Source: Anodontia alba (Eukaryota; Mollusca; Bivalvia; Lucinida; Lucinidae). From it: a DNA stretch of 64,000 nt. The stretch's first letter is position 1. Every line of letters starts with the position of its first letter. This document shows, one piece after another, positions 22,838-34,065 of this stretch. The notes below the pieces were generated by a model, which worked only from the letters and a program-made list of their open reading frames with translations, did not search any database and had not been told where the DNA came from. The DNA lies in assembly GCA_964016985.1 (NCBI GenBank), contig OZ024833.1, positions 66,604,712 through 66,668,711 on the forward strand, in the 5' to 3' direction. The position numbers and the translations under genes are program-made.

Positions 22838-23188
22838 TACACTCGAACTTCAATGGCTCGAACATCTTTGGGACCATGGAAATCACCGAGACATGGGTAG
22901 TTCGAGCCACTGAGGGTTAATCATAGTGCCAGGTCAGGAGGCAAATGGGGTAATTCAGGATTATCTTTTCCAACTTTCATATAATAATGGTGTGTTGTGT
23001 GTACTCATTTGAATCGCCTCGATGAGGCGATTCTAATGAGTACATAACATACATTTTCAGCATAAATTAAGAAAATATCTCTAAATCTTTGTTTTCTGGA
23101 GCTATCGGAAAAATGTCCTACGGACTCAAAACCTAGTTCGAGTCATCCACGGTAAACGAGCCATCCATGTTCGAGCCATTACACTGTA
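22838..23188. mobile_element. D-family MITE with GTACTC core
   Basis: Left TACACTCGAACTTCAATGGC, right TGTTCGAGCCATTACACTGTA. Centre near 22999-23042: GTACTCATTTGAATCGCCTC and the inverse ending GATTCTAATGAGTAC. A K-like fragment (CTACTGACCGTTCTAAGGC) abuts its left side. Confidence 0.82.
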
Positions 23189-23370
23189 TCTGGTATTTGT
23201 GAGATCTTGTGGCTGCTCGCTGCCGAATTATTTATCTTGTTTTGTCCTATTTGTTGCGGTATTTTTTTTATTTGTGTCAAATACCTCGTTGGGGGAAGAG
23301 GGGGGCTGGTTCCTTTGGTTTTGTTGGTTTATAATGTGAATGCTGACCACTCTTTCTCTTTGTATCATAG

Positions 23371-23693
23371 GTAAGGCTTGCACGATTAATCGGATAATCG
23401 ATTAATTGATCAATAAATTACACAAAGATGACTATCATTACAGATTTGCTAATAATCGATCGTTTAACTTCTGTGTTCGTCACTTTATCAATCGTTTGCG
23501 GCGTCTCATCTGGGTCTACGCTGTTTGCTCAGGCCTGTCTGACAAAATACATACAATAAAGTATAACATATAAAAGAGTCATGCTCAAAAAGGTAAAATT
23601 ATGATAAAATCTTCGGCGATTACTAATCGATTATCAGTCACAATGGTAGGACTGATAATCGATTAACTTTTCAGCAGGGATTAGCCAGCCTTA
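23371..23693. mobile_element. R element with ATCGATTAAT-rich inverted ends
   Basis: Left TAAGGCTTGCACGATTAATC GGATAATCG; right, inverted, TAAGGCTGGCTAATCCCTGC then AATCGATTATCAG. It contains half of the shared core (GCGGCGTCTCATCTGGGTCT ACGCTGTTTGC) near 23495. Non-coding. Confidence 0.6.
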
Positions 23694-23957
23694 ACATTTC
23701 ATAGGCAGACTATATTCTGTGGTTGTGATTCTTTCTGGTCATCATTTTACTATTTTATCATGAAAGTGTAAGATGCCAAGTATTCAACTAAAATTTTACA
23801 GTCAATTCTTAGCCAATTTGTGCCACACAAGAAAAAGACGTTCTTTATGACATGCATAAAACGAATGCCCAAATAAGCCTCCGTACTTTCATTTTATAAC
23901 CACGAACATCGCTTTTCGTTTATCGGTAGTACATAATCAGCCAGCGGTTCAGGCAGC

Positions 23958-24233
23958 CATCACGAAAACATGCCTATATAATTTTGACCCCCTTAAACCC
24001 CACTTTTATATAGTAAAATTGGGGTTTACAGGGGTATACATTATTTCTTATTTTGCTTAAAAACATAGATTGTGGGTACTCGTTAGAACCGCCTCGCCGA
24101 GGCGGTTATAACGAGTACTCACAATCTATCTTTTGAGCAAAAATACGAAAAATATCAGAATTTTTTATCTGAAAAATTTCCTTTTTTTGGTTGTAAATTT
24201 TCAATATATTTGAATAGGCGTGTTTTCGTAATG
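23958..24233. mobile_element. C-family MITE with GTACTC core
   Basis: Left CATCACGAAAACATGCCTAT then CCCCTTAAACCCCACTTTTA; right GAATAGGCGTGTTTTCGTAA TG. Core ACATAGATTGTGGGTACTCG TTAGAACCGCCTCG with its inverse, about 24063-24128. One of seven copies. Confidence 0.92.
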
Positions 24234-24529
24234 GAACAGCGAGGGCCTTGATCAGCCTGATCAAAGCTCTGGCGGTTTGCATATTCTGTGAGATATAATT
24301 TTCATGCGATGTGGGTGATACGAAAAAAAAAATGGAGCTAAATTCTGCAACAGATTATTTCTCTTCGGTGACGGAATCATTGACCCTGTTAAATCTTAAT
24401 TTCTGTTGGAGGAAATCAATGGAAATATTACGTCATAACAAAGTTAAATTGCCATTTTTATCTTTCGACGTGCACTTGTTGGGTAAGACGTATTTGTCTT
24501 TTTAAAATCAGTTCTAGTTAAGCTCAGTG

Positions 24530-25310
24530 GCAAACTTAAGTCTAAAATTATACTGTGTGGGGAATTTTATAAAGATACACGAGGAGGGCAACGAAAGCAG
24601 ACAAACGACATAAATTAATTCTAAAAGGAATGACCCTTGAGAGCATTGGCCGCTCTCACAAAAACAGTTGAAGTGTTTCTGGTTAAGACTAGCAAACTGG
24701 GCCCAGTTGTTCAAAGCGTCGTTAGCTTAACGAGCTCGTTAAGGGTCATTTCGTTAACTGTTTTAGCAGATTCAATATACAGTATTATGATATTTTTTGC
24801 TGAAAAAATGTGAGTAGCTTTTGCACTGCAAAAGCTACTCACATTTTTTTTTAGCAAAAAATTTCAGCATATATGCGTATCACTCGATGTAAATTTTAAC
24901 GAATCGTTAACTAACGACGTCGTTAGCTTTGAACAACTGGGCCCTGGCCAATTATGCCTTAGCAGTGACCCTCAAATAAATTTGCAAAACTTCTGGAATC
25001 GGCTCAGTGATCACAAAGGACCAGAATATATAAACTACACTATAGTGAAGTACTGGGAGACGTTTTACGGCCGCCACACGGCACTAACACTAGCAGTAGT
25101 AAAGATAAATCGATACTAAATGGAATGACCCTTGAAGAGCAATGAACACACTCACAAAACTGTAAACAGCTGAAGTGATACGTTTTCTGGGCAAAACTAG
25201 TTTCGGCCAAGAAGGCCTCATCAGCGACTCCCATATAATTTTTTCGAAAATCCAGGAATGGGCTCACTGATCACAAAGGACCAAACAATATAAACTACAC
25301 TATAGTGACT
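24530..25310 (-). repeat. S-family repeat, two tandem parts
   Basis: Both parts contain GGAATGACCCTTGA, then GAAGTG ... AACTAG, then a stretch like GAAGGCCTCATCAGCGACTC, then CACTGATCACAAAGGACC. The second part also has TTTTACGGCCGCCACACGGC. Related sequence is at 49020-49160, 50320-50660 and 57165-57720. Class unknown. Interrupted by a B element. Confidence 0.6.
24699..24944. mobile_element. B-family palindromic MITE nested in S
   Basis: Ends GGGCCCAGTTGTTCAAAGCG and CTTTGAACAACTGGGCCC, centre GTGAGTAGCTTTTGCACTGC and inverse. The left flank ACTAGCAAACT and right flank TGGCCAATTATGCC continue the S repeat, so B came later. Confidence 0.92.
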
Positions 25311-25379
25311 TTTGGGTATTTGACAGCTTCTACCTTGATTTGTTATGTCGCGCATACCGCATTGATCTATTTTTTTCCC

Positions 25380-27650
25380 CTTCGTATTTTCTACTCTTGA
25401 TCGCCAATTCAGTTTTTCTATTTCTTGTTTGCTATATTCAAAAATACTCTTAAACCTTCCATATAACTATATATTATCCCATTTTATATCCTCCAGATCA
25501 TTTTTCCTGTTTGAATCATTCCCAAGCCATATATATTTTGTTTTCTCTCTGATTGGTTTTAGACCTGATATGTTTCCAAATATTTCAACTCTTTCCAATA
25601 CATTTAAACATACTTTTCATCTTTTAAGAATAAAAACAAAGGTAAGAGAAAAGTCCAGGAAGTGCCACAATCACAAACCGCAGCCCTTCCCAGACACAAA
25701 GAGGAAGAGGAAAGAGACAAAATCAAACAAGCGCAAGTCGAACAAACAATCGAAAAGCACTAAGACATAAGCTAATAATTTCTAGTCGGTGTTTAATAAA
25801 ATCATCAATTTCTTCTTCTTTAATTTTGTCACCCTCATACAACTGTTTAGAAATATAGATTCTTCTTCCATGATATCGTTTTCTCACTATGCCACAGACC
25901 CATTCTCCCTTTTTACCTGTTTTACATCTTATCGGTTTTAACACGTTTTTTTTTTTTTTTTTTTTTTTCTAAATTGAAGAAATACTTAGTACTATTCTCC
26001 TCATCTTCTATCCAGTTAGCCCTGCTTCTTACCTGTGCACCTTTATTTTATTCCTTCCTCTTTTTTCAGTTCTAATCTGTGATTATAGCCAGAATTTATC
26101 ATTTCCACTTCTTTGGATTGGATGGCTTTTTATGTCCCAAACTATATCTGTCCTTGTTTCCCTTTACAATATAAAATAGTATACTCTCTTATTTTGATCT
26201 TTGTAATTTACCAGAACATTTGTTAAGCCAGAGATTCATATTTTAATGTTATGTTTACATTTGTTAACTGCAATCTTCAACCTCGTATGTACTGATACTT
26301 TAAATTTTAAACACACATTGAACAATATTGCATTTCCTTTACTGTGGACAGTACCAGGGAAAAGTAAGCATTTTGCTTCCCATAAATGTTTTGATCTTTG
26401 AGGTAAATCTGATATCCAGTAGGATTCTTGTAGCCTTGTAGTGTCATATAATACGTAAGCCAATAGAAAAGGTTGCTTTTTTCTTAGTGTCTCTTAAACC
26501 TCTATAGCTGAGAGAAATACAGATTATTGTTTGACTTTCCATTGTTGATTTAGTGAATGAAGCTAATTTAACATGTTTATATTTTATTTACAATTTTGTC
26601 CTTTACATTTATTTGATTTCTTTGTCTTTCTTTTTCTTTTTCCTGTATGACTGTCAGAGCTCCTGTCACTCACTGTCCCTACTCTCGAGAGACTGGTCTT
26701 TCTAGTTCCAGCCAGACGTGACACACTTTTGTCTTTCCACACACATAACAGGCAAGAGCAGCTGGTCTCTTTTTCTTGCTGTTAATTGCAGCTTTGCTTC
26801 ACCCGGGGTCTTTTCCAGGATTGCCTTTAAAGTTTCTGTATTACTTAATGCTGTGTCAGCATTGTCTTTTACCCCATTTACCTCATTGAGGTCTGGTTCT
26901 TTCTCACTTTCATCATCCCCCTTTTCCTTCACTTCTGGTTCTTTCTCACTTTCATCTCACTACTCCTCCTCATTCCTATCCTCGTCTTCCATTTCAGACT
27001 CACCAGTACCACCAAAATTTATTTGGCCGATTTCACATTCCTCAGTTTCGTTTTTGTGACTAACCCTTGCGCAGCCATAACAGACTAGGTGAATGGGAGC
27101 AGTCTCGCCTTTTGTGACGCAGCTGTTTACAATTTCCACATTCTATAGTATCAAGGTTCTGCCTTTGTTCTTTTTGATAGAGGGATGTATTGAGGATCCT
27201 AAATGACAACTTTTAGGGTAATGATGGGAGCTCAATATCCAATAAACGGTCGACCGTCAAAAAAGTGTGAGTTTACCTGCACCAGTTCTAGCTCTGACAT
27301 CTTTAAGATGACCCAACATAGCAACACCTTCATCTTTTAAGGCCTTCTCAATCAAAGAGTTGTCGAGAGACAATGGGACATTTCTAACAAACAATCTTGT
27401 TGTTTCATTACTTCCATGCCCGGGGTTAGGCGGTGATTTCGATACTTCAACACTATTTTATTCCCTCATAGGTTAATACCTGTTGCTAACAGACTTACCA
27501 TAACCCCGTCGTCACTGAGATATGTTATCCAAAGTCCTCCGATTCTCCAAACCCCAACGACATTCTTATAAATTCGATCAGAAAGCAGTGCAGATCTCAT
27601 AAACAGTCAACCACGCATCGTTATTCTGATGAACATCATCATTTTAGAAA
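25380..27650 (-). pseudogene. Decayed LINE with ORF1, endonuclease and RT remnants
   Basis: Read on the minus strand from 27650 down. ORF1-like part: GVWRIGGLWITYLSDDG (about 27490-27550), LFVRNVPLSLDNSLIEKALK, then the zinc knuckle ECGNCKQLRHKRRDC (about 27100-27145) and, after a frameshift, CYGCARVSHKNETEEC. An acidic Glu/Asp-rich tail follows. Endonuclease-like part near 26240-26470: RLQESYWISDL, HLWEAKCLLFPGTVHSKG, NAILFN, typical of the N-terminal endonuclease of LINE ORF2. Past further decay and the K insertion, 25390-25640 gives GNISGLKPIREKTK ... WLGND, the region after the YADD of LINE RTs; the RT palm is deleted. The element is dead. Two proteins in this order fit an L1-like or related clade; exact clade uncertain. 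Confidence 0.75.
25643..25770 (-). repeat. K-family fragment inside the LINE relic
   Basis: GGTAAGAGAAAAGTCCAGGA AGTGCCACAATCACAAACCG is the inverse of the K 3' end found at 40880-40930 and 43220-43260. The 5' half of K is absent. Confidence 0.8.
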
Positions 27651-27828
27651 ATAGACAAGCTCAACTTTTTTTTTCCGCCGCCATCTTATCCCAACCATTC
27701 TCTTTTGATGCAACTTCATGAATATTACCAAAATATGCACGAGCACAACTATACACCAAATCATAGTGCAAACAAATCTGCCATACCAAGCGACGCTCCT
27801 TACATATCTCAAACATATGAGATGGCAC

Positions 27829-27962
27829 CACCCAGCGGCACACAACGTTGAATCGACGTTGTTTCACCATTGTGTGTAAACATTAAAACAACGTCGATTC
27901 AGTTTTGATTCAACGTCTTGATGTTAAATCGACGTTTTTCAAGCGTTGTGTGCCTGTGGGTC
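27829..27962. mobile_element. Q-family palindromic element
   Basis: Left ACCCAGCGGCACACAACGTT GAATCGACGTTG; right CGACGTTTTTCAAGCGTTGT GTGCCTGTGGGT. Built of repeated AACGTCGATT-type words in both directions. A related copy is at 63733-63868. Confidence 0.75.
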
Positions 27963-28536
27963 ATCAATCACCAAAATCGATGCAAAAACAAGCGAAAAAA
28001 AGAAAATGACACCCGCTACTTTTCACCCGCCACGACGTCCAGGAAATCAAGGTCGAGATGTTGATGCTTAAAGTTGGCCAACTGCATGCCTGAGTACGCG
28101 TGTTCTGTAAAATGTCCTAATGCTGGTTCATCGTACATATTCATTGTCACAAATAAACTTCGAAATAAATTATTTTCCAGTCTGTCTTTGAGAGCCATGG
28201 AAAACACTTGAGAGAGCGGCGCTTGATTAATGAGAAAATAATTGCCGCCAAATCTAATTTGTAGGGAACATATAAAACTATTTGCGCCGTGCCATGACAA
28301 AAAGGGTGTTAGGGGTATAGCCAGGCAGCAAAGATACAGATCAGCCTGTGCAGCCTAGGCAATCTAATAGGGATCATCGCTATTCCCCTGAGAGAGTTAA
28401 TGGACAATATGAAATGGAATGTTTCGGAGAAAAGCAAATGTTTTGTCTGTCAATGTAAGGCGCACGAATGTACCAAAAAGCTATTTTTTCTCCTAACACA
28501 TTCACATCTACTTTTTCTGGTGTAATGCTGTTCCTA
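27963..28536. other. Unassigned sequence with a short dispersed repeat
   Basis: The segment 28186-28265 (GCGCTTGATTAATGAGAAAA ... CCAAATCTAATTTG) resembles 49675-49735 (GCTGCTTGATTAATGGGAAA ... CTAAATCTAATCTG). A weak J-like piece lies at 28316-28360. No gene recognised. Confidence 0.4.
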
Positions 28537-28780
28537 TTAAGGGGGGCTGGATATACTTGGTAATTTGTACGCCATTTCTGCCAAGGGAGACAACTTTTGT
28601 GACTTTCTGTTTGCTTTACTACACACCAAACTCGTTCTGAAAAGGGGTCTACGCTAAAAGGAAAACGTTTGCTCCCAAAAGGGAGCAAATTCTTTCCTTT
28701 TAGAGTAGACCCTTTTTAGAAGGGAAGCAAACGATTCTGATAGAGTTGCCTCCCTTGAAAGTGTATCCATTCCCCTTAAG
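28537..28780. mobile_element. A-family palindromic MITE, best copy
   Basis: Left TTAAGGGGGGCTGGATATAC, then GCCATTTCTGCCAAGGGAGA CAACTTTTGTGAC; centre TTTGCTCCCAAAAGGGAGCA AA; right CTCCCTTGAAAGTGTATCCA TTCCCCTTAA. About 244 bp, palindromic along most of its length. Confidence 0.88.
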
Positions 28781-29366
28781 CTCGTTTGTATTCACAAACA
28801 ATCAGTCTTCTAGATAGAAAACATGAATTATTTATTGAACTACTTTCTTATAATCCGCCTAATAGGGGTCGCCAAATTTGTTCTCTCTACACTCAAGAAT
28901 TGAATTATTGAACAGAATTTATGTACTATGCATGTTATTTGGTACTTTATTGTGTCTATAAGGCTGCAACTAACAGAAAGCGTATGGAAGCAATATTTGA
29001 AATTGGAATTGATTGCACTGCCGTTTTCGTCCCAAAATGGGAGTTTCGTGGTTGACGCTGCAGAGTTAATGTGCCAATATCGATGTTTATCGTCCCTTCA
29101 TCTTCTCAATTCTGTCGCGAACACATTGTTCAAAATTAACAAACGATCTCATGGAAAATGAAATTCACACAAGTTTGTATAAAAAATGGGGTCGTTTGGG
29201 ATTATTTTTATGCTTGTGATATATTGTTCTATGTTTTTTTTTCTCGGAATAATGAACTTATTGTAATTTAACAAATACTTCCGTACATCATCTTTTCTGA
29301 TATCCCAAACAGCAGTTTTACTCTACGTGTAACTAACCTCTTTGCAACAACAACCTTTCTGCAACA
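28781..29366. other. Unassigned sequence
   Basis: AT-rich, no recognised repeat or gene. GTTTTACTCTACG near 29315 is not informative. Confidence 0.4.
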
Positions 29367-29623
29367 TATTACGAAAACACGCCTATTCAAACATATAGAA
29401 AATCCCCCCCCCCTCCCAAAACTGAAAAAATTCAGATAAAAAAATCTCATATTTTTCATATTTCTTCTCAAAACATAGATTGTTGGTACTCGTTAGAACC
29501 GCCTCGGCGAGGTGGTTCTAACGAGTACCCACAATCTATGTTTTTGAGCAGAAATAAGAAAAATAATATATATAAAAATGGAATTTAAGGGGGTCAAAAT
29601 AATATAGACACGTTTTAGTGATG
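29367..29623. mobile_element. C-family MITE
   Basis: Left ATTACGAAAACACGCCTATT, right GACACGTTTTAGTGATG. Core near 29475-29540: TGGTACTCGTTAGAACCGCC and inverse. The CCCC run at 29405 is an expansion inside the left arm. Orientation is opposite to the copy at 23958. Confidence 0.9.
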
Positions 29624-30053
29624 AGCTATTTGTATGACTTTCGAAGAATGGCTGTTTTAGAGAGGTAGGTTGCACTGTAATTGTTTTCATAATTTTGCAA
29701 CAAATACATATACATGGCTATGTACACTGGTCGCCATTTTGGTTGCGCAAGCAAATAGCTTAAGGTATGGTTCGTTATCGTCCTCCAAAAGTGGTTTACA
29801 AATGAACATTTGCCAACACCCGCTAAATTTCACGATATTAAAAACATTGTATTAGTGAAAAAGTACGGGAGGGTTTGTCGCAAAGTGAATCGTTATCGTA
29901 CAGTCATCTCAAATGATCTGAAATATAGAGAGTAGCCGTTAATCTCGTTGACAAAACTTCAATTAGACAGAATAAATTGTATCATTATAAATTTTATATA
30001 GCATGGAATAAATAGTATCAACGCAGTTAACATCATTTAGGCAAGCAAACATA
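29624..30053. other. Unassigned sequence
   Basis: Nothing recognised. TTTTGGTTGCGCAAGC near 29738 recurs in altered form after the E element at 30417 (TTTTGGTTGCGCCAAA), which hints at an older shared flank. Confidence 0.35.
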
Positions 30054-30390
30054 TACAGTTGACTCTCGCTATCTCGACCTCGCTTATCTCGAATAACCGC
30101 TTATGTCGAAGTGAAAATCTGGTCCCAGTCTAAACATGAATATCTAACAACAGGTAAAAAATATTGTGGAAAAGAGGAGGAATTGCTCCTAAGGAGCAAT
30201 TTCTCCTCTTTTCCACAAAATTTTCAATATATCTCCAATTTCAAGAATCTAATTACATATATATTTGTTAAATGTGGTTAATCGAATTATTTTTTTTACT
30301 TAATTCTGCAAATCTGATATGTCAAGGTGCGGATATCTCGAAGTATTTCAGAGAGTCCCTTGGAATTCGAGATAACGAGAGTCGACTGTA
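30054..30390. mobile_element. E-family pogo-like MITE
   Basis: Left TACAGTTGACTCTCGCTATC, right GATAACGAGAGTCGACTGTA, centre TGTGGAAAAGAGGAGGAATT GCTCC and inverse. TA at both edges. Confidence 0.93.
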
Positions 30391-30541
30391 TTAACTCTAA
30401 TTGCACTGCCGTCATTTTGGTTGCGCCAAAAGATAGTTCAAGATACGGTCCATGGAAACTCGCTACCGTCCGTCGAAAACAGTTAAAACTGAACGGAAAG
30501 CTCGTAAGCCTCTGCAAATCTTTGCATGTGTTTTCCTTTAC

Positions 30542-30821
30542 CATTATGAAAACACGCCTATTCAAATATATTGAAAATTTCAACACCAAAAACTCAAAGT
30601 TTTCAGATAAAAATTCTGATATTTTTTTCATATTTCTGCTCAAAACATAGATTGTGAGTACTCATTAGAACCGTCTCGGCGAGGCGGTTCTAATGAGTAC
30701 CCACAATCTATGGTTTTGAGCAGAAATAAGAAAAATAATGTATACCCCTGTAAACCCCAGTTTTACTGTATAAAAGTGGGGTTTAAGGGGGTTAAAATTA
30801 TATAGGCATGTTTTCGTGATG
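30542..30821. mobile_element. C-family MITE
   Basis: Left CATTATGAAAACACGCCTAT, right TAGGCATGTTTTCGTGATG. Core GAGTACTCATTAGAACCGTC and inverse near 30655-30705. Same orientation as 29367. Confidence 0.92.
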
Positions 30822-30924
30822 TGTATGATGCTGGACTGAACGGATGCGCAGGCTGGTCATTGTCTTTGCTGGACGCATGTGTCATAAGTTACACTTTCTC
30901 ACGTTGATTCATGTGTTATTAAGG

Positions 30925-31400
30925 GCACTGTATACACTTGGGTCCTCTATATCGATTTGATTTGCTCCTCTTTTCCGTTCCCCTTAGTTAATTCTAAAAT
31001 ACATTTTAGTCTTGTCTTAAAGTATTACAAAATCAATGTGTTTTGTTTTGAGGTAAGATAGATAACTTTTACGATTTCCTGTTTGTTTTCCCGCGCGCCA
31101 AGTCACTTGTAATAAGGGGTCTTCTTGATATCGATTGGATTTGCACCTCTTGTCCGTTCCCCAATAGTTAACTGTAAGAAACATGTGTCTTGTCTTAAAG
31201 TGTATACAAAATCAATGTGTGTATTTTTTAAGGCAAGTGTTCGCTTTCCCGAGCTCCAAGCTCTTTCTAAAAGGGATCGACTCTAAATAAAAAGAATTCG
31301 CTCCGCTTGTCTATTCCCTTGAAGTTTAATCTAAAATAAATTTGTCTTTGTCTCAAAGTATTACAAAATCAATGTGTTTTATTTTGAGGCTCTCTGAGAG
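30925..31400 (+). repeat. A-related tandem array, three units
   Basis: After the A-like start AAGGGCACTGTATACACTTG, three tandem units begin near 30941, 31118 and 31276. Shared words: GGATTTGCACCTCTTGTCCG or its variants, GTCTTGTCTTAAAGT, ACAAAATCAATGTGT, and in the first two a Pu/Py stretch ending CCAAG. It ends with GAGGCTCTCTGAGAGTGAAA. Expansion of one arm of an A element is the simplest reading. Confidence 0.65.
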
Positions 31401-31503
31401 TGAAATGACGGATATTCCACATGCAAACCTTGAACCCACAAGCGTCTTTTATGCTTGCATGCTGTTGCAACCTTTAAGCTGAAGTTGTTGCAAATCCCCA
31501 ATG

Positions 31504-31707
31504 TTAACGCTTAGCTTGCAGAGAAAACATTTCTGCAGACAACATTTTGAAATAATTTTCTTATTTTTTTAGATAATAGGCTTTGACATTTCATGTAATA
31601 AGGAGACAATTTGCATGAAATGGCAAACTATTTTCTAGACAGAAACGAGAAAAAAATATCATCAATTTGTTGTCTGCTAACTTTGCCAACAGGGTGGTAA
31701 AAGTTAA
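31504..31707. mobile_element. I-family MITE
   Basis: Starts TTAACGCTTAGCTTGCAGAG and ends GGTGGTAAAAGTTAA. Arms ATAGGCTTTGACATTTCATG and TGCATGAAATGGCAAAC form the central inverted repeat; GCAGACAACATTTTGA pairs with TCAATTTGTTGTCTGC. Confidence 0.75.
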
Positions 31708-31920
31708 TCCAATGGAATAAAGCGTTCACGTACGACAAACAGATGGGTCGTTTTCTCTTGAAGGGTCGTATTTTCTGAAACTTGTTTTAAAGAAAGAAGA
31801 AATCAATGAATATTTATGCCGTAACAATGAAATATTTCTTGATTTTGTTTTAATCATATCTCATTTGCAATATTGTATCTCTGTATTCAAATAACTCCCA
31901 TCAAGATACAAACAATATGA

Positions 31921-32115
31921 ACCCTTAAAGCGCCAAGCAAAATTTGTAGCAGATGACATTCTATTTTTTTATTTTTCAGGGAAAATAAGTCCTGACATTT
32001 CTTGCAAAGCGTCTGCCTGGCAGACGATTTGCACAAAATGTCAAGGCTTATTTTCTTTGAACAAAAAATTCAAAACGTCGTCTGCTGCAGTTGTCATTAG
32101 CGCTAAAAGGGTTAA
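31921..32115. mobile_element. I-family MITE
   Basis: Starts ACCCTTAAAGCGCCAAGC and ends TTAGCGCTAAAAGGGTTAA. Arms AGTCCTGACATTTCTTGCAA and TTGCACAAAATGTCAAGGCT; GCAGATGACATTC pairs with ACGTCGTCTGC. The centre GTCTGCCTGGCAGAC is a perfect palindrome. Confidence 0.85.
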
Positions 32116-32236
32116 AGGTCATCTAGTGAGAAACTAGTTTTCAGACAATGTATGGTGGAAGAAATAAAAAGATAAAACTTTCATTGTTACATTTAGAAAT
32201 CGCATTTTAAGTAAGTATACAGTCGCGAAATATTAT

Positions 32237-32238
<2 letters not shown>
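32116..32238. other. Unassigned sequence
   Basis: AT-rich linker before the AAGT repeat. Confidence 0.4.

Positions 32239-32268
<30 letters not shown>
32239..32268. repeat. (AAGT)n microsatellite
   Basis: Seven or eight AAGT units. Confidence 0.97.
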
Positions 32269-34065
32269 TCTATTCATTAACGTGTCACATGGTATCGATA
32301 CATACATAAAAGCAACTATACAAGATAAAAAAAAAAGAAATCGCATGAACTCAGATAATACTAGCCAGCATGGGTTATGAAACACACTACAATTTACGCA
32401 TATTTTGTAATCTGAAAAGTTTGTACTTAGCATAAAACACTAATATTTACAACCTATAAAATGTTAAAATTTCATCAAATGTAGACTCAAAGTTGTGGTG
32501 TGTAATCAAAGGACTGATAGTCCTAAGAGTCTGCTAGCTTGTAAAGTATTGATGGAGTGCTGTGTATCTTCTATGCAAACACAATACATGCAAAGAAGAT
32601 AGGTGGCATTCCAATGCTACCAATACTACACCATAAGATGGAGCTCTATGGAATATATCAAGCATCTGGGCATTGTACTTCCTGAAAAGAAGACTTTCTT
32701 TAAAACTCTATTAAATGAACGTCAAGCGAAGACTGCATATGGGTTGAATGAGAAAGTCATAGCGAGTGTTGTCTTTAAGTCAAGGAAAGGATACTCCACT
32801 GAGTATTTGATTTTTTTTTTTCACTTTCCAGTGATAATGCTAGTTGTCAAGTGAAAAAAAAATGGAAAATCACATGGCTCTAAATAGTCATGATATGTCT
32901 TGGAATTCTTTTTTGCATACTTGTATTATTCATCTCCTGCAAACAGAATTTCATTCATGTTGTTCACATTCCAATTGTTGGTATAGATCCTTTTCTGTAC
33001 AGCTTTCACCAAAAATACTAAATAACATGGTAGGCATTGACGCCTTCTTGAATCAGGACTAAATATCTCATCTCCTTGATGGATACTTCCTTGCAATAAT
33101 ACAGATGTATTTTCTTGTAGATTTATATGATTTTATGGACCTGGATTTTGCTCTTTATCAAAATTTTTACACTTGCTTACAACCAGTGGCTTCATCCAAT
33201 ATTAAATTTACATTCAGAGACAAGGCTTTGTGAGAAAATTTACTATTCCTTGAAAAACAACTAACATGAACACTCTACTATATGCTTTCACTATCAATTT
33301 CTTAAAATCAGTCAGATGGAAATGCATTCTACTTGTTTTAATGTATAAATAAGAATGGGTCTTTACTGAGGCATCAGTGTAAAACAGATATACATAAATC
33401 ATCTAACCATGTACTGAAAAACTAAATACAATTATTTCTCTTCGTATTGTTTCTTTCTTCACAAAAATCCATTTTATTATCTGCATATATAGGCCAATGC
33501 ACTGATTGGAGTAATGAACCTCTTTATTTTCCAATGAAGTTTATCACCTGATTATTCCAAATGAGTGTATCTCCAGCAGCAATTTCCAATTTCTAGAATT
33601 ATTAAAGTTCAACTCTAGATATGCTGCAGTTCATACAAATTCAACACCTGATGTAGCTCTACGATTATTCTAGGGCAATTTTATAAATTTACTCTATATC
33701 TATTATTAAGACAAGAGCAGATTAAATAAATTTGAAATGGCTATGTTCAGTCCAGATTAGCTTTAATATCTGATTGTCATTTGCTAGTGCTTTACCTAAG
33801 CATCGACCAGCTATGCCTACCCTTTCCAAGAGATTTTCAGATGTCCAAAAAAGAAGGGTCATTAACCTATAAATGGGCCAGCAGTCGTAAAACAACTCCG
33901 TGTCACTGAGGTGTGAATAAAGTTATTTCATGTAGAAGGAATGAATTAAGTGCCTGATTTCTTGCTATATTCAATATCAAATAAGTAGATTCTGATTATG
34001 TAAATACTGATACCTTTCCTTTCGTTCAGCTTCCGTTGCTAAGCACAACATCAAAGATGGCGAGC
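32269..34065. other. Unassigned AT-rich region
   Basis: The longest stretch here without a recognised repeat. A plus-strand open frame at 32603-32854 (83 codons) has no motif I can name, and no splice sites or neighbouring exons can be defended. It may be single-copy intergenic DNA or an intron. Confidence 0.35.

Noticed and set aside
26718..27059. Ser/Phe-rich plus-strand frame
   Set aside because: It is the opposite strand of the acidic ORF1 tail in the LINE relic.
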